Assembly: GCF_900230185.1 (NCBI RefSeq)
Contig: NZ_OCSR01000002.1
Location: forward strand, 186,001 to 250,000
Direction: 5' to 3'
From: Burkholderia sp. OK233
GTDB taxonomy: Bacteria; Pseudomonadota; Gammaproteobacteria; Burkholderiales; Burkholderiaceae
Length of the DNA: 64,000 bases
Position numbers and translations under genes: made by a program. Positions 35,988 through 45,072 of this stretch are shown here, piece after piece (position 1 is the stretch's first letter; each line of letters opens with the position of its first letter). The notes under the pieces were generated by a model. That model ran no database searches, had not been told where the DNA came from, and worked only from the letters and a program-made list of their open reading frames with translations.

Positions 35988-36490
35988 GCATGGCCTCCGT
36001 CAATCGTTTTGTGCGCCAGCGGCGTCGCACCCGCGCGGCGGCTGGGGATGCTGCGCGCACGAATCGCGCTGATATCGACCGCGCGCAAGGTCGGTCCCGC
36101 CATGTCCGCCAGCGTGACCTGCTGTAACGCCTCGTAGATCACGCGATTGACCTTCTGCCAGTTGGCGCGCACCGCGCACACCGCCTCCTGGATGCACAAG
36201 CCAGGCCGCGTGCTGCATTCGGTGATCCCGATCGGGCCGTCGACCGCGGCGATCACCTCCGCCAGCGTGATCCGATCGGGCGGCCGCGGCAGCAGGTAAC
36301 CGCCGTTCGTGCCGCGCAGTGACTCCACCACACCACCCCGCGTCAGAACTTTCAGCACCTTTGACACCGTAGGCATGGCGACGCCGGTCGCCGCTGCAAT
36401 GCTGCTCGCGCTATGGACGGCGTCCGGGTCGCGCGCCATCGCGGTCATGATCACCGTGCCGTAGTCGGCAAGTTTGCTCATGCGCAACAT
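35984..36490 (-). CDS. Rrf2-type SUF system regulator
   Basis: 168 residues. N-terminal winged HTH (SKLADYGTVIMTAMARD, then VAMPTVSKVLKVLTRGGVV) and a cluster-binding loop ECSTRPGLCIQEAVC with cysteines spaced C-x6-C-x5-C, suited to a [2Fe-2S] cluster as in IscR-like proteins. GGGAGGT lies about ten bases before the ATG at 36490. It heads the suf operon and should sense Fe-S status; the palindrome just upstream is the likely operator. Confidence 0.88.
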   Translation of the reverse strand: MLRMSKLADYGTVIMTAMARDPDAVHSASSIAAATGVAMPTVSKVLKVLTRGGVVESLRGTNGGYLLPRPPDRITLAEVIAAVDGPIGITECSTRPGLCIQEAVCAVRANWQKVNRVIYEALQQVTLADMAGPTLRAVDISAIRARSIPSRRAGATPLAHKTIDGGHA

Positions 36491-36510
36491 CGGAATACCT
36501 CCCGTTTTAA

Positions 36511-36531
36511 TCAGGACTAGTTTAGTCCTGA
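36511..36531 (-). promoter_or_regulatory. Palindromic operator of the SUF operon
   Basis: tcaggacta and tagtcctga are perfect 9-bp inverted halves with a gtt centre. The site lies 20 bases before the regulator's ATG and contains a TAAACT that could be the -10 element on the minus strand, so bound repressor would block polymerase. Confidence 0.7.
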
Positions 36532-36829
36532 ATAGACCACAATGGAACCGGCACGTTTGCAGTGAAGGACACCGTCCTGCGAGGGGATTCCTGGCCACGT
36601 CGCCAACTGCTTCCAGTTTCCGGAGAAGCATTTCGATGTACGACGGGTACGCTGATTTCGTTCTAGACCTGTATGGAAGACCTTGTCGGTACATGGGTCT
36701 TCGTGATGGCCGGCTCCTGAAAGGCACGCTCCATCGCCCACCAATACCCGCTCGCCCGTCCAGACACCAATTGTTTGACACCTTAAATATCGACCAAATT
36801 AAAGGCCAGAATCCACGCGCGGAACGGGC
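36532..36829. other. Upstream of suf operon, nothing recognised
   Basis: About 300 bases with stops in all frames of the plus strand and no protein-like reading on the minus strand. Confidence 0.35.
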
Positions 36830-36892
36830 ATGCGTATCGTCTGTATCGGGGGAGGCCCAGCTTGGCTGTAGTTTGAGCTGTTGACGAACGCG
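36830..36892 (+). pseudogene. N-terminal scrap of an FAD-dependent monooxygenase
   Basis: Reading from ATG gives MRIVCIGGGPAWL, a stop, then FELL. This matches the Rossmann start of flavoprotein hydroxylases (MRIVCIGGGPAGLYFALL is the usual form), with the second Gly changed and Tyr replaced by a stop. Only about 20 codons remain. Confidence 0.45.
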
Positions 36893-36900
36893 TATCGTGA

Positions 36901-37029
36901 CTTAACCCCAAGAGCCGAGGTCATCGCCGGGCTGTGGTCGCCGTGGCCCGCAAACTTGCCGTCATTCTGCACAAGCTGTGGGTCGACGGCTCCGACTTCC
37001 GCTGGGGATCGATGGAAGCGACGGCATGA
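36901..37029 (+). mobile_element. IS110-family transposase, C-terminal fragment
   Basis: The frame reads NPKSRGHRRAVVAVARKLAV then ILHKLWVDGSDFRWG and stops at 37027-37029. This resembles the conserved end of IS110-type transposases. The catalytic N-terminal part is absent. Confidence 0.6.
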
Positions 37030-37458
37030 TGCAAACCGCTCACCAAAACTGAACCTTACTGGAAGCGTCCGAAGCGTGGGCGATGGTCTGGAAGCAGCCG
37101 CAACTGACTGCCGCGCCCCGGGCGCGCCCTGGAGCGAGGCTCCCCATTCCTGTCCGACCAATGCGTGCAGCGTGCCGTTGCGCCTACGAGCCGACTGCGG
37201 AAAGAAGCGTGACTCGCGCCCAAGACGTTTCCAAAGCCAATCCACCGAAGATCGGCTCTTGGCATCAACGCCGTAATGGCAGCGAAAACTCTGCTGGATA
37301 ACGCTTTAGCCAGGCGTAACAGCGGCTCAACGGCGTCGCGGGTTTACGCCGACTAGGCGAGGTGCCGGGTGCGTCCGAAACTCGTGGCGTCGACCGACAT
37401 CGAGCGCAACCCGATAAGCCCCAATTCTGTCCCCACATAGCAGGAACCGGAGATCTCC
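37030..37458. other. Intergenic debris between IS110 fragment and hypothetical gene
   Basis: About 430 bases; presumably the non-coding end of the IS110 element and flanking DNA. No gene or motif supported. Confidence 0.35.
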
Positions 37459-38088
37459 ATGCAGCGAATGGTCGAATATCGTGGATTCGAAATTCACGTT
37501 GAGTTGGTATCCACGTCTAAGGACATGTTCGACGTCTGGTTTCGTATCGAAGGCACCACCAAACCTCCGGGCGTTGCGGCAATCGGCGAGCGCATAAAAG
37601 TTCGTGGTGGGCCGTTCTCTCGTCGCTGGGCTTATCTTATTGCAGAGATAGTCGGCCAGGCTGCTATCGATGTAATTCTCGGCGTTACTGAAGAGAGGCT
37701 GATCGCAGAGCAGTCTGATGCTCGCGGCGAGCTGGTCGCGCGTCTTGGCTCTAATGCATTCGTAGCGGCCCGCGATTCCTCGAAAAAAACCTCGGTGGAG
37801 ATGGACATGGCGAAAGGCAAAGAAGTATTCGCGTCTCATAAGGGCTTCGTGATTCGTGTCCTTGCGGTTCCCGAATACTCTCCACACCCTCCGGGTGTGC
37901 CTTTCGGGTACGTTGGGTACGTCGCTCGTCCCGAAGCAGACATTCGCGTGGCCGGGCAAAGGATGAACTTTTCTCACCCTGTAGCCGAGTATCTGTCGGC
38001 CGAAGCGGCGGAACAGGCTGGCTTTGTTGAAGGGCGATCGATCATCGATGGCATCCATCCCGACGGACTTACTACGGACGGCCTTTAA
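37459..38088 (+). CDS. Hypothetical protein with internal duplication
   Basis: 209 residues. Two similar halves: residues 1-78 (YRGFEIHVELV ... GERIKVRGGPFSRR ... IGQAAID-like end) and 130-205 (HKGFVIRVLAV ... GQRMNFSHPVAEYLS ... VEGRSIIDG). Each would form a small alpha-beta domain. CCGGAGATCTCC precedes the ATG. No signal peptide. The stop codon lies exactly where an IS3 transposase fragment begins, so the natural C-terminus may be altered. Function unknown. Confidence 0.6.
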   Translation: MQRMVEYRGFEIHVELVSTSKDMFDVWFRIEGTTKPPGVAAIGERIKVRGGPFSRRWAYLIAEIVGQAAIDVILGVTEERLIAEQSDARGELVARLGSNAFVAARDSSKKTSVEMDMAKGKEVFASHKGFVIRVLAVPEYSPHPPGVPFGYVGYVARPEADIRVAGQRMNFSHPVAEYLSAEAAEQAGFVEGRSIIDGIHPDGLTTDGL

Positions 38089-38280
38089 TGAGTGGCTGGC
38101 CGAGAGCTTCGTGAAAACCATGAGGCGGGATTACGTTTCGTGGATGCCCAAGCCGGATGCCCGACGACGCTGCAAAATCTGGCCATCGCGTTCGACCATT
38201 ACAACGAGTCGCCTCCACACAGCGCATTGAAATATCATTCGCCACGCGAGTTTCGCCAGCGAGCAAATTCACCAACCTAA
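38084..38280 (+). mobile_element. IS3-family OrfB transposase, frameshifted C-terminal fragment
   Basis: One frame gives FNEWLAESFVKTMRRDYVSW then MPKPDA; a second gives TTLQNLAIAFDHYNESPPHS then ALKYHSPREFRQR to a stop at 38280. Together they are the conserved end of IS3-type integrases, including the catalytic Glu (AESF). A frameshift near 38160 breaks it. Confidence 0.8.
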
Positions 38281-38429
38281 GCGTGACCGTGTGTCCGGTC
38301 ATGCAGGGGCAAGTCCATACCACTTGGCTGCGTCCCGCTCCTGGCCCGAACCGGGACGGTTGCGACCAGCAGTAGCCGACCTTTCCCGGCGTCAGAACAC
38401 AAACAGCTCCGTTGTTCGCGGTCGTGAGT

Positions 38430-38957
38430 CTATTGTCCGCATCCCGGGGGCGCGATGTCTCGTGGCACGAAACCACAACGCTCGAAGAGCCGTTCCGAGG
38501 GCCCGTTCCCCACGGTGATCATCGCGCAACACGCGCTATGGCCAGCGATGACAAGGTTCCTCAGGGATGCCTTGACCAGGCGGCGTGCGATGCCATTTCC
38601 CTGCATTGAGGGCCTGGTCGCCACGATCGCGATAAGCGGGCAGTCGTACGGTTCGTAATCAGTAACAACGCAGGCCGACAGCAATTCGCCATCACGCTCG
38701 ACAACCGATGATGCGGCGAGGATGCAATCGCCATAGAGACCTTCGAAAAGCGCGTTTGCTTTTGCACGGTAGTCCGCTTCGGTTTGCTGAAGGTCGTCGG
38801 TCGTGCCCTTAAAGGCTGTAAAAAACAACGCCCCGAGTTGCACTGCGTCGTCTGTCCTGACCATCCGTACGTCATCACCTCCTCGAGCGAATTCGTCGAA
38901 CCTGGTCAACTCAATACGCCACATCCTGCTCTCTCGTCGCTGCGGTTTTTGATCCAT
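38430..38957 (-). CDS. GNAT-family N-acetyltransferase
   Basis: 175 residues. Acetyl-CoA binding segment IVATRPSMQGNGIARRLVKA (Q-x-N-G-I-A variant of Q/RxxGxG/A) near residues 110-130, followed by ITVGNGPSERLFERCGFV, the standard C-terminal GNAT signature. Substrate unknown. AAGGG lies nine bases before the chosen ATG; an alternative Met is at residue 12. It stands alone among mobile-element debris and may be a transferred cargo gene. Confidence 0.75.
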   Translation of the reverse strand: MDQKPQRRESRMWRIELTRFDEFARGGDDVRMVRTDDAVQLGALFFTAFKGTTDDLQQTEADYRAKANALFEGLYGDCILAASSVVERDGELLSACVVTDYEPYDCPLIAIVATRPSMQGNGIARRLVKASLRNLVIAGHSACCAMITVGNGPSERLFERCGFVPRDIAPPGCGQ

Positions 38958-39226
38958 GAGTGGCTGCCCTTCGAAAATCGTTGCCCTGATTCACACAGAC
39001 TCGTTTCAATTATGGCAGGGGCATCCCGGTGTGCGATGCGTGGCATGCTGGAAACTCTGTTACCAACCGGGACGATTTACGGTAGGGTCGAGCAGGCAAG
39101 CTCGTTCATCGGACGGTCTCAGATAGACGCCGAAGCACCACGCGAACCCTAACCTACCCGAGCGCCCGGGAAATTACGCGGAAATTCGACCGGCGACCTG
39201 CGGAAGGTAACTGTTGTCGTTGGAGA

Positions 39227-39580
39227 GCGCGCCATTCCGGGGGCTGGCGTCACCGACCGGTTTTTTCGACTGTCAGGCGCGGCTTTGCCTTCCCTGCGGG
39301 CGCGCAGTAGCGTGCAAATGCTCACCCCCGATTGCTCGGCTGCCTGCTGGTAGGTCATTCCCTGCTTGATCAGGAACACGTCCTTTTTCACCCAGCCGCG
39401 GTGTCGCGTTGGGCCGAATGACGCGCTTCCCCCTGGCGCGCGCATTGACCAGGCCCGCGCGGACACGTTCCCGAGTAAGCTCCCTTTCGAATTTTGCGAC
39501 CGCCGGGCGCAAATGCGCCTGCATCCGGGCCATTGGCGTGCTCATGTCGATCTGTGACGCCAGCCCCCGGAATGGCGCGC
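39227..39580. repeat. 27-bp perfect inverted repeat flanking 300 bp
   Basis: The 27-base sequence at 39227-39253 (starts gcgcgccattccggg) is the exact reverse complement of 39554-39580. Similarity continues imperfectly a few bases on both sides. The interior holds the resolvase fragment. Confidence 0.75.
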
Positions 39581-39583
39581 TTC
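39255..39583 (-). pseudogene. Serine recombinase (resolvase/invertase) remnant
   Basis: One frame reads FRGLASQIDMSTPMARMQAH then AVAKFERELTRERVRAGLVN and ARARGKRVIRP, the helix-E and linker region of resolvases. A second frame continues with LIKQGMTYQQAAEQSGVSIC, the C-terminal HTH. The catalytic serine domain is missing and the reading frame is shifted near 39440. Confidence 0.75.
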
Positions 39584-39598
39584 TCCTATGACGTGTAA

Positions 39599-39719
39599 CT
39601 GGATGAGGTATCGGCCGCCTATTGCCAGACGATCATGGCCCTGCCAGAAATGCAGGAGTGAATCGCAGCCGCCAAGCAGGAACCCGACGAGATCGACGAA
39701 CTGGACGTCGAGTTCCGAG
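39599..39719 (+). pseudogene. Glutathione S-transferase C-terminal scrap
   Basis: Translates as LDEVSAAYCQTIMALPEMQE, stop, IAAAKQEPDEIDELDVEF. The GST consensus has Trp (WIAAA) at the stop, so TGG has become TGA. Nothing upstream matches. Confidence 0.55.
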
Positions 39720-39924
39720 CCGCACGGGGCGAAACGGCTTCAACCTCGCGAGTGGGGCGCCGGGATTCGCGCCCGGCTCGCGGATTGACTCATCCGTTTC
39801 CCGAAAGACGTCGGTGACGGCGGCCGGGCACAGAATCCCAAGTGCCGACATGAGGAGGCATCGGCAGGCCATCAGTACGCTCCGCAGCGTCCCCGCCGGC
39901 TGCTGCGGAAACGCGCGTCATTCG

Positions 39925-40494
39925 TTACTTCCTCGCGGCGCGCGACGTTTGCTCGACGGCCTGTTGCGTCGATTTCGATGCGGCAGCCGCCGCCACGTTG
40001 AAGTTGCCTTCGACGATTTCAACCGCTTGCTGCGCGGCCTTGTGAACCGTTTCGCATGCGGTGTTGGCAGCCGTGATCGCCGACTGCATCACGGCAACGG
40101 CGGCTTCCGAACCCGTGGGCGCGCTCTTCGCGATGTCGTCGACGAACGTTTGCACCCGGCGGCTCTGCGCTTCGTATCGCGCCTCGGCGGGCTTGGCGAA
40201 TTCGGCCTGCGTCGACGTTGCAATTTCATACACGTGACGTCCATACGACAAGATCTTCTCGGCGGATGGCTACGTCAGGCTGGCTTGCAGCGCGAGCAGT
40301 TCCTGCGGGTTCTTGACGGACAGCGCTTTCTGCGCGCTATCCCGGATTTCGGCGAGCGTCGACTTCAGGACCTCCTGGTTCAGTTGAACCAGTTTCTCGA
40401 ATCCTTCGAATGCCTGGTTCGTCAGACCGAACAGGGTGTCGAGGTTGGCTTTCTGGGCGGCATTGAATTGCTCGGGGGTCATCAGACTCATCAT
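39925..40494 (-). pseudogene. phaP: Phasin (PHB granule protein) interrupted by an amber codon
   Basis: Starts with MSLMTPEQFNAAQKANLDTL after AGGAG. The frame is continuous except for TAG at 40270-40272, between LALQASLT and PSAEKILSYGRHVYEIA. The intact phasins of this family have Gln here, so CAG has mutated to TAG. Full length would be about 189 residues. Both halves are otherwise well conserved, so the lesion is recent or the codon is suppressed. Confidence 0.85.
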
Positions 40495-40752
40495 GAAGCT
40501 CCTGAAATTCGGCCCCGCGCGGGTTCTCGGAATCGGATCGAACCTTCGCGCGACAGGGCCGTGTTGATGGAACAATGGCGGTGTCCGGCACATGCGCAAC
40601 GCGACGTGCCGACGTTTTCAAGTGCTTACGCAGCGTTGCGTAAGCTACGTCCGACGAGCCTCTTTCCTGGCTCCCGTGGCAGGGCGCCGGCTCATGCGCA
40701 GGTCAAATTCGTGCGCGCGTCCCTCGTCAGGAGGGGTACGACCGGGAGCCGC

Positions 40753-40949
40753 TCAGCGGATCCGGGCCACGGCTTTGAGGAGAGAGCGCCCGTTGACTGT
40801 TATCTCGGCGCGCTGGTGCCCGGACGCGAGCCGTTGCAGCCTGACAAGCTGACTTTCCAGGAGCGCGCAAGATCCGCACGATTCAGCTCTACTTGATCCG
40901 GGGCGTCCTTAACCAGCATCAGGGTTGCAAATTCATGGGGACTCAGCAG
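40753..40949 (-). pseudogene. Decayed copy of the 65-aa LSPHEFATLM protein
   Basis: LLSPHEFATLMLVKDAPDQV continues to ELNRADL in one frame and ALLESQLVRLQRLASGHQRA to ITVNGRSLLKAVARIR in another. Compared with the intact copy at 60576-60773, one base is missing near 40875 and the ATG has become CTG (40947-40949) although GAGGAGG remains. Lies upstream of the phasin pseudogene, the same order as in the intact locus. Confidence 0.75.
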
Positions 40950-41617
40950 CTTCGCCTCCTCGGTTATAGGCGTTGCGTTTGCTGGGGAGTTTGCATGGCA
41001 GCCATCGCGCCGCGAGCGGGCCTCGGTGGGCGAATACAGCGACCTCACACGCGAGGTGCTGGCTGACCGGGCGCCTGGTGCACGCCGCAGGAAAATCCAT
41101 TTAATGCCGCCCGGACCGAAACATCAATTCGGGAAACATCTTTCTTAAAGACAACCTTCGCCGCCCAGCCGCCCGATTTGTGTGTTCTCACGAGCCGCAC
41201 ACGATCGGGCCGAACCAGCATCTGCCACCCGCGACATTCGATCTGTTCCCGATTGCCGGACCATCGTCGGCGATGTTGCTCGGGAAAGGTGCCCTGGTGC
41301 CGACTGTGTATGCGCGTGCACCGAAAGTTGAGCAGTTCCTGTGCCTTTTATCGCTGAGCGCGGGGCAGTTCCATTGCTGCGTGATTACCATTGGCGTCCG
41401 CTCAACCCGACCATGGACAGGAACCGGTTCTCAATCTGGTCGAAGTCTGCCCGCTTTCGCGTGGGATGATGTCGCCGCGCAGCTCAATCCCAGTCCGCCA
41501 GATTGCAGGGCGGCGTTCGCTTTTTCGTCCATCCTCTACCCGCAGCTCCCTCGGCATTCGTTGCGGTTCGCCTGCGACGATGGCAGAGATTCGGGCTTAC
41601 CTGCAAGGGCACCCCGA
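40950..41617. other. Region without a supported gene
   Basis: 668 bases. The only protein-like reading is on the plus strand ending at 41469 (PLLRDYHWRPLNPTMDRNRF...), about 33 codons without a start; I cannot assign it. Confidence 0.3.
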
Positions 41618-42851
41618 TCAGCGCAACGATGCCCAGAACCGGACCACGGCGGGGTGAATCACCTCGTGCCACCTCGGTCCGGTGAACAGGTCGTAGTGGT
41701 CGCAATCCGGTATCGTCCAACGGCAGCGTTTCTGTACCGGGATCGCACTGCACAGCGTGTGAGCGGCATGCGTCTGGCCCGCGCCGGCAATGTCGTCGCG
41801 GTCGCCCTCGACGGTGCAAAGCGCCGTGGATGTGAGATCCAGCGGCTGCACACGGCGTCCACCGACGCGCCATTCCCCACGGGCGAGGTGTTGTTCCTGA
41901 AAGATCACGCGGATCGTGTCGAGCAGATAGTCTTCGGCCATGTCGAGGATCGCGGCGTATTCGTTCAGTGCTCGCAGGCTGTTCGCGATGGCCGTCGCAT
42001 CGACTGAGAGGCGGCTCGACCAGTAGCGCGATTCGAATGCCAACTGGCGGTGCGGATGCGCGGCGACGATCGCCGCGTGCTGGATGAAGCCCGGACAGAC
42101 CCGGCGGCCTGAACCGGCATAGCGGGGCGGAACGGTATCGATCACCGTGTCGCGAAACCAGTCGAGGCTGGGGCTTTGCGCCAAGCGGTCGACGGCGGTC
42201 GGGTTGAGGCGCGTGTCGATGGCCCGCCCATCAGCGTCATGCTGAGCGGCGGGACTTCTCCCTCACTCGCCAGCAATGCCGCAGCCGCAAGGGTCGGCGC
42301 GGTGGCCTGGCAGGCCGCGATGACGTGGGTATGGCCGCAGCCCAGTTTCCGCAGAAAGCGTTCGACCGCGAGGACATAGTCGTCGAGTCCAAAGGCGCCT
42401 GCGGCAAGCGGCACGTCACGTGCGTCGGCCCAGTCGGTGACGTACACATCGCCGTCCTGCAGCAACATTTCGACCGTTTCTCGCAGCATGACCGCGTGGT
42501 GTCCCGCGAGCGGCGCACAGAGGAAGATGTCCGGTGGCGCAGCGTGGCTCTGACCACGCCTGGGTACCTGCACGCGCGTGAATCGCCGCAGCGCGCAAAA
42601 CGGCGTGCTGTCGACCACCTGCTCGACAACCGGTACCGACCGGTCGCCGACCGTCACCGCCGAGATGCCGAGATGCCGAATGGTGGTGGCTCGGGGATTG
42701 GTCGAACCAGCCGGTACAGCCAGTCATAGCTGGCAGCGGAGACGGGCATGCAAGGCACCGCCGGCGACGTCCAGGCATCGCATCCGCGCATCGCCCAGTT
42801 GCTGAGCGACTGCATCAGGCCACGCTGCGCTTCAAGCCACGCATACCACAT
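41618..42851 (-). pseudogene. phaZ: Intracellular PHB depolymerase, frameshifted
   Basis: Three consecutive frames join into one protein. The first (from ATG 42851 after GGAGAC) reads MWYAWLEAQRGLMQSLSNWA. The second contains LLQDGDVYVTDWADARDVPL, HVIAACQATAPTLAAAALL (nucleophile Cys in the CQ motif) and MTLMGGP. The third has DMAEDYLLDTIRVIFQEQHL and VEGDRDDIAGAGQT. The first break is an 8-base tandem duplication, cgagatgc twice at 42661-42676. The second is a missing base near 42227. All other landmarks of PhaZ are kept. Confidence 0.88.
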
Positions 42852-43418
42852 GCTGTCTCCTGCCTGCGTCTCGTTCCGTCCGCCGTCGAGGCCGGAGGGT
42901 CATCGGATAACCGGGAACGAAACGCGCCTGACGCCGACCAACACACCGCGAAATTGTTGATCTGACGCAAGCGATCCGGCGTCGCGTTTTCGGATCGAAT
43001 GAAGCGTCCGTCTGATGGCGTGCCGGACGACACGGCCGCTGGACTGTTGTGCCGGTGGTTAACATGGCTTGGCCCGAAGGTCTGGAATTTCACGTGTATG
43101 AACCACGCCACGTTGTCATTGATGCCCTTGAACTCCGTGATGAACAGGGATCTGCATCCATGGGCCGCAATGGTCGCGGCTGGTGACCTCCAAGGCTCCG
43201 CAACGATCAGGAAATGCCATGACGAGAGCCCTTCTCGCCCCCGAAGCCGCCGCCGTTACCCTCGGCACTATTCCATCGGCATAAGCAGACGACCACGATG
43301 ATCATCATCGGGTATGCCACGAGGGGAAGATGCATCACCATTGGGAAACCCGCTGCGAGTGATGCAGTTTGGCCAGGTCGCCCCGCCTTCAGCGGGGCTT
43401 TCAACTCTGGCTGCGCCA
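42852..43418. other. Region without a supported gene
   Basis: 567 bases upstream of the phaZ pseudogene. A hairpin gccccgc/gcggggc followed by TTT on the plus strand lies at 43380-43401. A hydrophobic minus-strand frame near 43207-43350 lacks a ribosome binding site. Confidence 0.3.
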
Positions 43419-43577
43419 TCAACGCTTATGGTGCAGCCAGTCCCGCATGGGATGCGGGTCCAGCCAGCGGAATTGCTGATTCCTGTGGTGTGCGTGTCTG
43501 TAGTGCTCTGCTACCAATATCGCAGCCATGATCAGCGCGATCATCCCAAACAGCACCCCCGTCATCGGCCCGGCCAT
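43419..43577 (-). CDS. 52-residue single-pass membrane protein
   Basis: AAGGAGG precedes the ATG. One transmembrane helix (MTGVLFGMIALIMAAILVAE) is followed by a His/Arg-rich tail (HYRHAHHRNQQFRW). It has the same length and layout as the protein at 58618-58776 (VAAHYYREHRRRKLLRQ), which sits beside phaB. The two are diverged paralogues linked to PHB genes. Function unknown. Confidence 0.6.
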   Translation of the reverse strand: MAGPMTGVLFGMIALIMAAILVAEHYRHAHHRNQQFRWLDPHPMRDWLHHKR

Positions 43578-43678
43578 GGCAGCCTCCTTGCCAGGTCGCC
43601 AGCATGCTTGCATTTTAGGCGATGCGCTCGTGGAAACCGGCGTTTTGCGTTGTCCCTTTCATTTCGGAACACGTGGTG

Positions 43679-43924
43679 TTACCCGTCGATTGGTACGTCG
43701 AACTGCGTCCGGCAACCTGGGCATTTGAATGGCTCGAAGTTACCTTGCGTCGGCAATGCTGCGAGCGGCTGCTCCTCGCCGGCGAGGTAGCAGACCGGGC
43801 ACGGAAACGCGTCGTGCGATCGAAGTCGGTGCCACCGGTCGACGAACCGCTGAAGATCGATAGGCTGGGTGCCGTTCGCCTCGAGGTGGTCAAGAAGCAC
43901 GTGGAACAGGGCGGGGTTTTGCAT
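43679..43924 (-). CDS. Small zinc-ribbon protein
   Basis: 81 residues. CPVC (near residue 42) and CPGC (near 68) form a four-cysteine zinc ribbon; the N-terminal part (MQNPALFHVLLDHLEANGTQ) is helical. GGAGGT lies before the ATG at 43924; the frame is open further upstream but this start has the site. No partner recognised. It is one of few intact genes in the debris region. Confidence 0.6.
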   Translation of the reverse strand: MQNPALFHVLLDHLEANGTQPIDLQRFVDRWHRLRSHDAFPCPVCYLAGEEQPLAALPTQGNFEPFKCPGCRTQFDVPIDG

Positions 43925-44068
43925 TGAGACCTCCGCAGCGATTTTCAGCCATCGTAGCATCTGCCACCAATGTGCGGCTGGTAGTCCAGGAGTTCCGCAC
44001 GCAAGCCACGCCGGATGTTCAGTGCTAGTGTAGTGGTGGGGATTTTCCCCAGTCATCGGGAGAACGCG

Positions 44069-44227
44069 ATGTCGTCAGACCCCGCCACAAAACCTGCCGA
44101 GCCACCTGCGACGCGAGACAAGCCGCTCCCTGGCGCGGCGCCGCAGACCGAGTCATCTGCACCGGACGCAGATAAAGACGAGCCGGTCCCGCATGAGCGC
44201 CCGCCAGTCCGATCAGACGACAACTGA
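44069..44227 (+). CDS. Small Pro/Asp-rich disordered protein
   Basis: 52 residues, entirely hydrophilic (SSDPATKPAEPPATRDKPLP ... ADKDEPVPHERPPVRSDDN). CGGGAGAA lies before the ATG. Composition is of an intrinsically disordered protein; no function can be read. Convergent arrangement with nothing close; may be genuine because of its clean ribosome binding site. Confidence 0.4.
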   Translation: MSSDPATKPAEPPATRDKPLPGAAPQTESSAPDADKDEPVPHERPPVRSDDN

Positions 44228-44410
44228 CTTTTCACCGCGCCCGCGGCTTGACGTCGCCCGGATGCGCGCTGCGTAGCTGAACTGCGCGTTGCGACGTCAA
44301 GCTGAAGGCGCATATTCGTATTCGCTCTCAACCACGAATCGAGGAAGGCATGTCAGAACAGGTTCGAGTCATTTGGGGCGTTTTGACAAACTAGCCGCCA
44401 ACGCACAGTT

Positions 44411-44534
44411 GTCACGGATCGCCGTATGGAAGAAGGAGCCACTTGATGATCGGCGCATGGGTGCCAGTACAGGAACGGCGTAATGAGCCGGTCGATGATC
44501 GCCGTAATGGCGCCACCCGATGATCGGCGTATAA
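44411..44534 (+). repeat. Repeated motif resembling an IS21-type terminus
   Basis: Four imperfect copies of gatgatcggcgtaatgg at about 44416, 44444, 44493 and 44518. They lie just upstream of an istA fragment, and IS21 ends carry multiple such repeats, the transposase binding sites. Confidence 0.5.
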
Positions 44535-44634
44535 GCGTCACCTGCGCCTTGTAGCAGGACGCGGTTCGAACTTTCCGCGCTGGGTACGCTTCGCTCTTTT
44601 GAGCGGAGCGCCCAGGGCCAACCGGAGGTTCGAA

Positions 44635-44860
44635 TTGTTTGAGGACCGCCAGGTCCTTGTCCACATGCGGCAAGGCGATTCCGACCGCGACATCGAGCTT
44701 CCGGCTGACGGGCCGCAGGAAGCGCGCCGCTGTGAGGCGCGTTGCCCAGGAGTTCGGCTGGCTCGATCCAGCGCAGCCGCTGCCGGAAGACCCCGTGATC
44801 CCCCGACAGTTCGGCCGCACGCCGCGCCTGCGTGTCGACGACGGACTGCCAAAAACGAGC
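44635..44860 (+). mobile_element. IS21-family istA, broken 5' fragment
   Basis: From TTG at 44635 after GGAGG: LFEDRQVLVHMRQGDSDRDI, then a frameshift, then RRVAQEFGWLDPAQPLPEDP and RQFGRTPRL. This is the IstA N-terminal HTH region. The remainder of istA and all of istB are missing. Confidence 0.7.
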
Positions 44861-45072
44861 AACAGCATCAGCAACGACCAGTTTTCCGGAATGACAACCG
44901 GAAGCCAAGCCATCTGTCGGCGCTTCACGACGCGCTTGCTTACCCCTGGTGACGCCAACGGGACACATTCCGCGCAGCGCTGCGTCCAACCTATAATGAT
45001 TGTGTTGGACGACCACTCTGTTGGGTCTTGATGCAATGAGTGGCTACCCGCACGAAAGCGGCGGAGATGGGC

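Noticed and set aside
38426..38437. gagtctattgtc as a possible opposite end of the Tn7-like element
   Set aside because: It matches one TnsB-like core in inverse orientation, but it stands alone and overlaps the stop codon of the GNAT gene; there is no array of sites and no terminal ACA.
44369..45016. Minus-strand open frame of 215 codons
   Set aside because: It is antisense to the recognisable istA fragment and has no motif.
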